Source: Argopecten irradians (taxonomy: Eukaryota; Mollusca; Bivalvia; Pectinida; Pectinidae). From it: a stretch of 64,000 bases of DNA. Position numbers and translations under genes: made by a program. How positions within the stretch are numbered: position 1 is the first letter of the stretch; each line of letters opens with the position of its first letter. Shown one piece after another: positions 60,860 to 64,000 of this stretch. The notes beneath the pieces were generated by a model. That model saw nothing but the letters and a program-made list of their open reading frames with translations, ran no database searches and was not told the DNA's origin. The stretch spans positions 47,668,284 through 47,732,283 of the forward strand of contig NC_091136.1 of the NCBI RefSeq assembly GCF_041381155.1, given 5' to 3'.

Positions 60860-62880
60860 GGATGACCTATAGTCGTCATGTTTCGTCCGTCGTCGTCCGC
60901 CGTCCGCTGTGCGCCGTCCGCCGTCCGCCGTCCGCCGTGCGCCGTCCGCCGTGCGTTAACTTTTCACATTTTGAACTTCTTCTCAAGTTCTACCAGTGCG
61001 ATTTGGCTGAAACTGGCATGAAAAGATCCTGACATGGTCCTGACAAAGTGTTGTTATTTTTTGGGTCGATCCGAAATCCAAGATGGCCGCCACAGCCGCC
61101 ATCTTGAAAACACATTTTGAACTTCTTCTCAAGTTCTACAGGTGCGATTTGGCTGAAACTTGCATCAAATGATTCTGACATGGTACCGACAAAGTTTTGT
61201 TAGTTTTCGGGTCGATCCGAAATCCAAGATGGCCGCCACAGCCGCCATCTTGAAAACACATTTTGAACTTCTTCTCAAGTTCTACCAGTGCGATTTGGCT
61301 GAAACTTGCATCAAATGATCCTGACATGGTCCCGACAAAGTGTTGTTATTTTTTGAGTCGATCCGAAATCCAAGATGGCCGCCACAGCCGCCATCTTGAA
61401 AACACATTTTGAACTTCTCCTCAAGTTCTACAGGTGGGATTTGACTGAAACTTGCATGAAATGATCCTGACATGGTCCTGATAAAGTGTTGTTATTTTTC
61501 GGGTCGATCCGAAATCCAAGATGGCCGCCACAGCCGCCATCTTGAAAACACATTTTGAACTTCTCCTCAAGTTCTACCAGTGCGATTTGGCTGAAACTTG
61601 CATGAAATGATCCTGATATGGTCCTGATAAAGTGTTGTTATTTTTCGGGTCGATCCGAAATCCAAGATGGCCGCCACAGCCGCCATCTTGAAAACACATT
61701 TTGAACTTCTCCTCAAGTTCTACAGGTGGGATGTGACTGAAACTTGCATGAAATGATCCTGACATGGTCCTGATAAAGTGTTGTTATTTTTCGGATCAAT
61801 CCGAAATCCAAGATGGCCGCCACAGCCGCCATCTTGAAAACACATTTTGAACTTCTTCTCAAGTTCTACAGGTGCGATTTGGCTGAAACTTGCATCAAAT
61901 GATCCTGACATGGGTCCTGATAAAGTGTTGTTATTTTTCGGATCAATCCGAAATCCAAGATGGCCGCCACAGCCGCCATCTTGAAAACACATTTTGAACT
62001 TCTTCTCAAGTTCTACCAGTGCGATTTGGCTGAAACTTGCATGAAATGATCCTGATATGGTCCTGATAAAGTGTTGTTATTTTTCGGGTCGATCCGAAAT
62101 CCAAGATGGCCGCCACAGCCGCCATCTTGAAAACACATTTTGAACTTCTCCTCAAGTTCTACAGGTGGGATGTGACTGAAACTTGCATGAAATGATCCTG
62201 ACATGGTCCTGATAAAGTGTTGTTATTTTTCGGATCAATCCAAAATCCAAGATGGCCGCCACAGCCGCCATCTTGAAAACACATTTTGAACTTCTTCTCA
62301 AGTTCTACTGGTGCGATTTGGCTGAAACTTGCATCAAATGATCCTGACATGGTCCCGACAAAGTGTTGTTATTTTTCGGGTCGATCCGAAATCCAAGATG
62401 GCCGCCACAGCCGCCATCTTGAAAACACATTTTGAACCTCTTCTCAAGTTCTACCGGTGCGATTTGACTGAAACTTACATGAAATGATCCTGACATGGTC
62501 CTGATAAAGTGTTGTTATTTTTCGGATCGATCCGAAATCCAAGATGGCCGCCACAGCCGCCATCTTGAAAACACATTTTGAACTTCTTCTCAAGTTCTAC
62601 CGGTGCGATTTGGCTGAAACTTGCATGAAATGATCCTGACATGGTCCCGACAAAGTATTGTTACATCTCTGGTTGATCACAAATCGAAGATGGCTACCAT
62701 GACACTATATCTAATTAATTTCTTATATGTTAAGGCCCTTGGGCCTCTTGTTTGAAATAAAATTTGTTGAAAGAAATTGAAAATGATCCTGATGTGGTCC
62801 TGACAAAGTGACAACATATATAATTAATTTTACTATTGCAAAGGTAGTCAGATGACCGTTAAGGCCCTTTGGGCCTCTTG
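60860..62880 (-). mobile_element. AACAAGAGGCCC element with 146-bp-unit array (KAT5 intron 5)
   Basis: Inverted relative to the 48.5-kb copy. It starts with CpG-rich GTCCGCCGTCCGCTGTGCGC repeats, then about a dozen 146-bp units (for example at 61136, 61282, 61428), and ends CCGTTAAGGCCCTTTGGGCC then TCTTG. A perfect 23-bp direct repeat flanks it (60837-60859 and 62881-62903). It also holds the same internal AAGAGGCCCAAGGGCC end as the 48.5-kb copy, so that nested structure predates amplification. It is antisense to KAT5. Confidence 0.85.
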
Positions 62881-63357
62881 TTATGATATAATATGAAATA
62901 TCAAATCTGTTACAGTAGATATACAACACACATGCTCATCTCGCTTTCCAACACTTCTGAGTCCGACATTTTGTAAATTTGATCCGCTCTGTCAACGTAC
63001 AATTTAACTCTCTGCGCATGCGTTTGTCATGAAACACCATTAATATTACAAGGCTGTCTGGAAGCAATGACTTTCTAAGCATCCTTTACATTATTTAAAA
63101 AAATAGTAATACAATGATGATTGATTTGTCCAAAAGTAACATCATATTGTAAAAGACTTTTCAGTATTTGATTACTGTATATGTTCATCAGATTACTAGA
63201 AAAACTAGAGTTATGCCCCTTGATCACAAAGAAAATGATAATGGTATATGGCAAAGTGATTACCAAGATAACGTGTATCAATTTTGAATAACAATATTGC
63301 AATGACATAATTCTAGTCAGTAACAGGAGTAAGAAGAATTGTTAACCACAAGATTTT

Positions 63358-64000
63358 TAGGTCATCTGACCCGAAGTCATCATGTTTCGTCCGTCGTCGT
63401 CGTGCGCTGTGCGCCGTCCACCATCCGCCGTGCGTTAACTATTCACATTTTGAACTTCTTCTCAAGTTTGACCAGTGGGATTGAACTGAAACTTACCTGA
63501 AATGATCCTGAGATGGTCCCGACAAAGTGTTGTTATTTTTCAGGTCGATCCGAAATCCAAGATGGCCGCCACAGCCGCCCTTTTGAAAACACGTTTTGAA
63601 CTTCTTCTCAAGTTCTACCGGTGCGATTTGGCTGAAACTTGCATGAAATGATCCTGACATGGTCCCGACAAAGTGTTGTTATTTTTCGGGTCGATCCGAA
63701 ATCAAAGATGGCCGCTACAGCCGCCATCTTGAAAACACATTTTGAACTTCTTCTCAAGTTCTACTGGTGCGATTTGGCTGAAACTTGCATGAAATGATCC
63801 TGACATGGTCCCGACAGAGTGTTGTTATTTTTCGGGACGATCCGAAATCCAAGATGGCCGTCACAGCCGCCATTTTGAAAACACGTTTTGAACTTCTTCT
63901 CAAGTTCTACCGGTGCGATTTGGCTGAAACTTGCATGAAATGATCCTGACATGGTCCCAACAAAGTGTTGTTATTTTTCGGGTTGAACCGAAATCCAAGA
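63358..64000 (-). mobile_element. Third 146-bp-unit element, truncated by the window edge
   Basis: It starts TAGGTCATCTGACCCGAAGT then CATCATGTTTCGTCCGTCGT, followed by 146-bp units in the same orientation as the 60.9-kb copy and still continuing at the right edge. Confidence 0.8.

Noticed and set aside
60990..63952. Row of 63-codon minus-strand open frames (MSGSFxASFSxI type)
   Set aside because: They recur every 146 bases, exactly the repeat unit, overlap each other and shift frame between units. They are by-products of the tandem array, not genes. The same holds for plus-strand frames at 48.7-50.0 kb.

Overview
The window is an AT-rich stretch of an animal nuclear genome. Genes are split into many short exons with GT-AG introns, and there are no operons or ribosome binding sites. 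The repeat content points to a mollusc, most likely a bivalve: dispersed elements bounded by AACAAGAGGCCC...GGGCC-type ends, tandem-unit elements with 140-340 bp units, tRNA-derived SINEs and small hAT-like MITEs with 8-bp target duplications. The species assignment is inference from repeat style and protein similarity; no search was run.

Four protein-coding genes can be read exon by exon. (1) About 19.0-2.1 kb, minus strand: the ARID4 (RBBP1/SAP180) orthologue. It has 22 exons joined in consistent phase plus a tentative first exon, encoding about 1,660 residues with Tudor/PWWP-like, ARID, chromo-barrel and conserved C-terminal modules. (2) 25.57-34.55 kb, plus strand: a mitochondrial carrier of the SLC25A45/47/48 group, 5 exons, 298 aa. 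(3) 54.35-44.15 kb, minus strand: POLR3F (RPC6/RPC39, RNA polymerase III), 9 exons, 309 aa, with all four iron-sulfur cysteines. (4) From 54.57 kb, plus strand, running off the right edge: the N-terminal 153 codons of KAT5/Tip60, including the chromo-barrel domain. POLR3F and KAT5 are head-to-head with about 225 bp between start codons, so they probably share a promoter. SLC25A45-like and POLR3F are tail-to-tail, about 9.6 kb apart.

Three of the four genes work in the nucleus: ARID4 in SIN3-HDAC repression, KAT5 as the NuA4/TIP60 acetyltransferase, and POLR3F in Pol III initiation. The carrier is metabolic. Nothing suggests they form one pathway.

Most remaining sequence is repeats, which I delimit by inverted termini, target-site duplications and unit periods: hAT-like elements at 14.7, 17.6 and 51.1 kb (8-bp duplications) and probably 9.4 kb; a Tc1/mariner-like element with 124-bp inverted repeats at 45.0-46.3 kb; tandem-unit elements at 20.4, 26.6, 27.0, 30.9, 31.9, 38.2, 48.5, 50.1, 60.9 and 63.4 kb; minisatellites at 22.4, 25.6 and 42.4 kb; and SINE pieces at 24.4, 29.9 and 55.9-56.8 kb. 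The most intriguing pattern is that the 146-bp-unit arrays in POLR3F and KAT5 introns, and the unrelated 156-bp-unit array at 38 kb, all carry the same inverted pair of YY1-like CAAGATGGC motifs in every unit.
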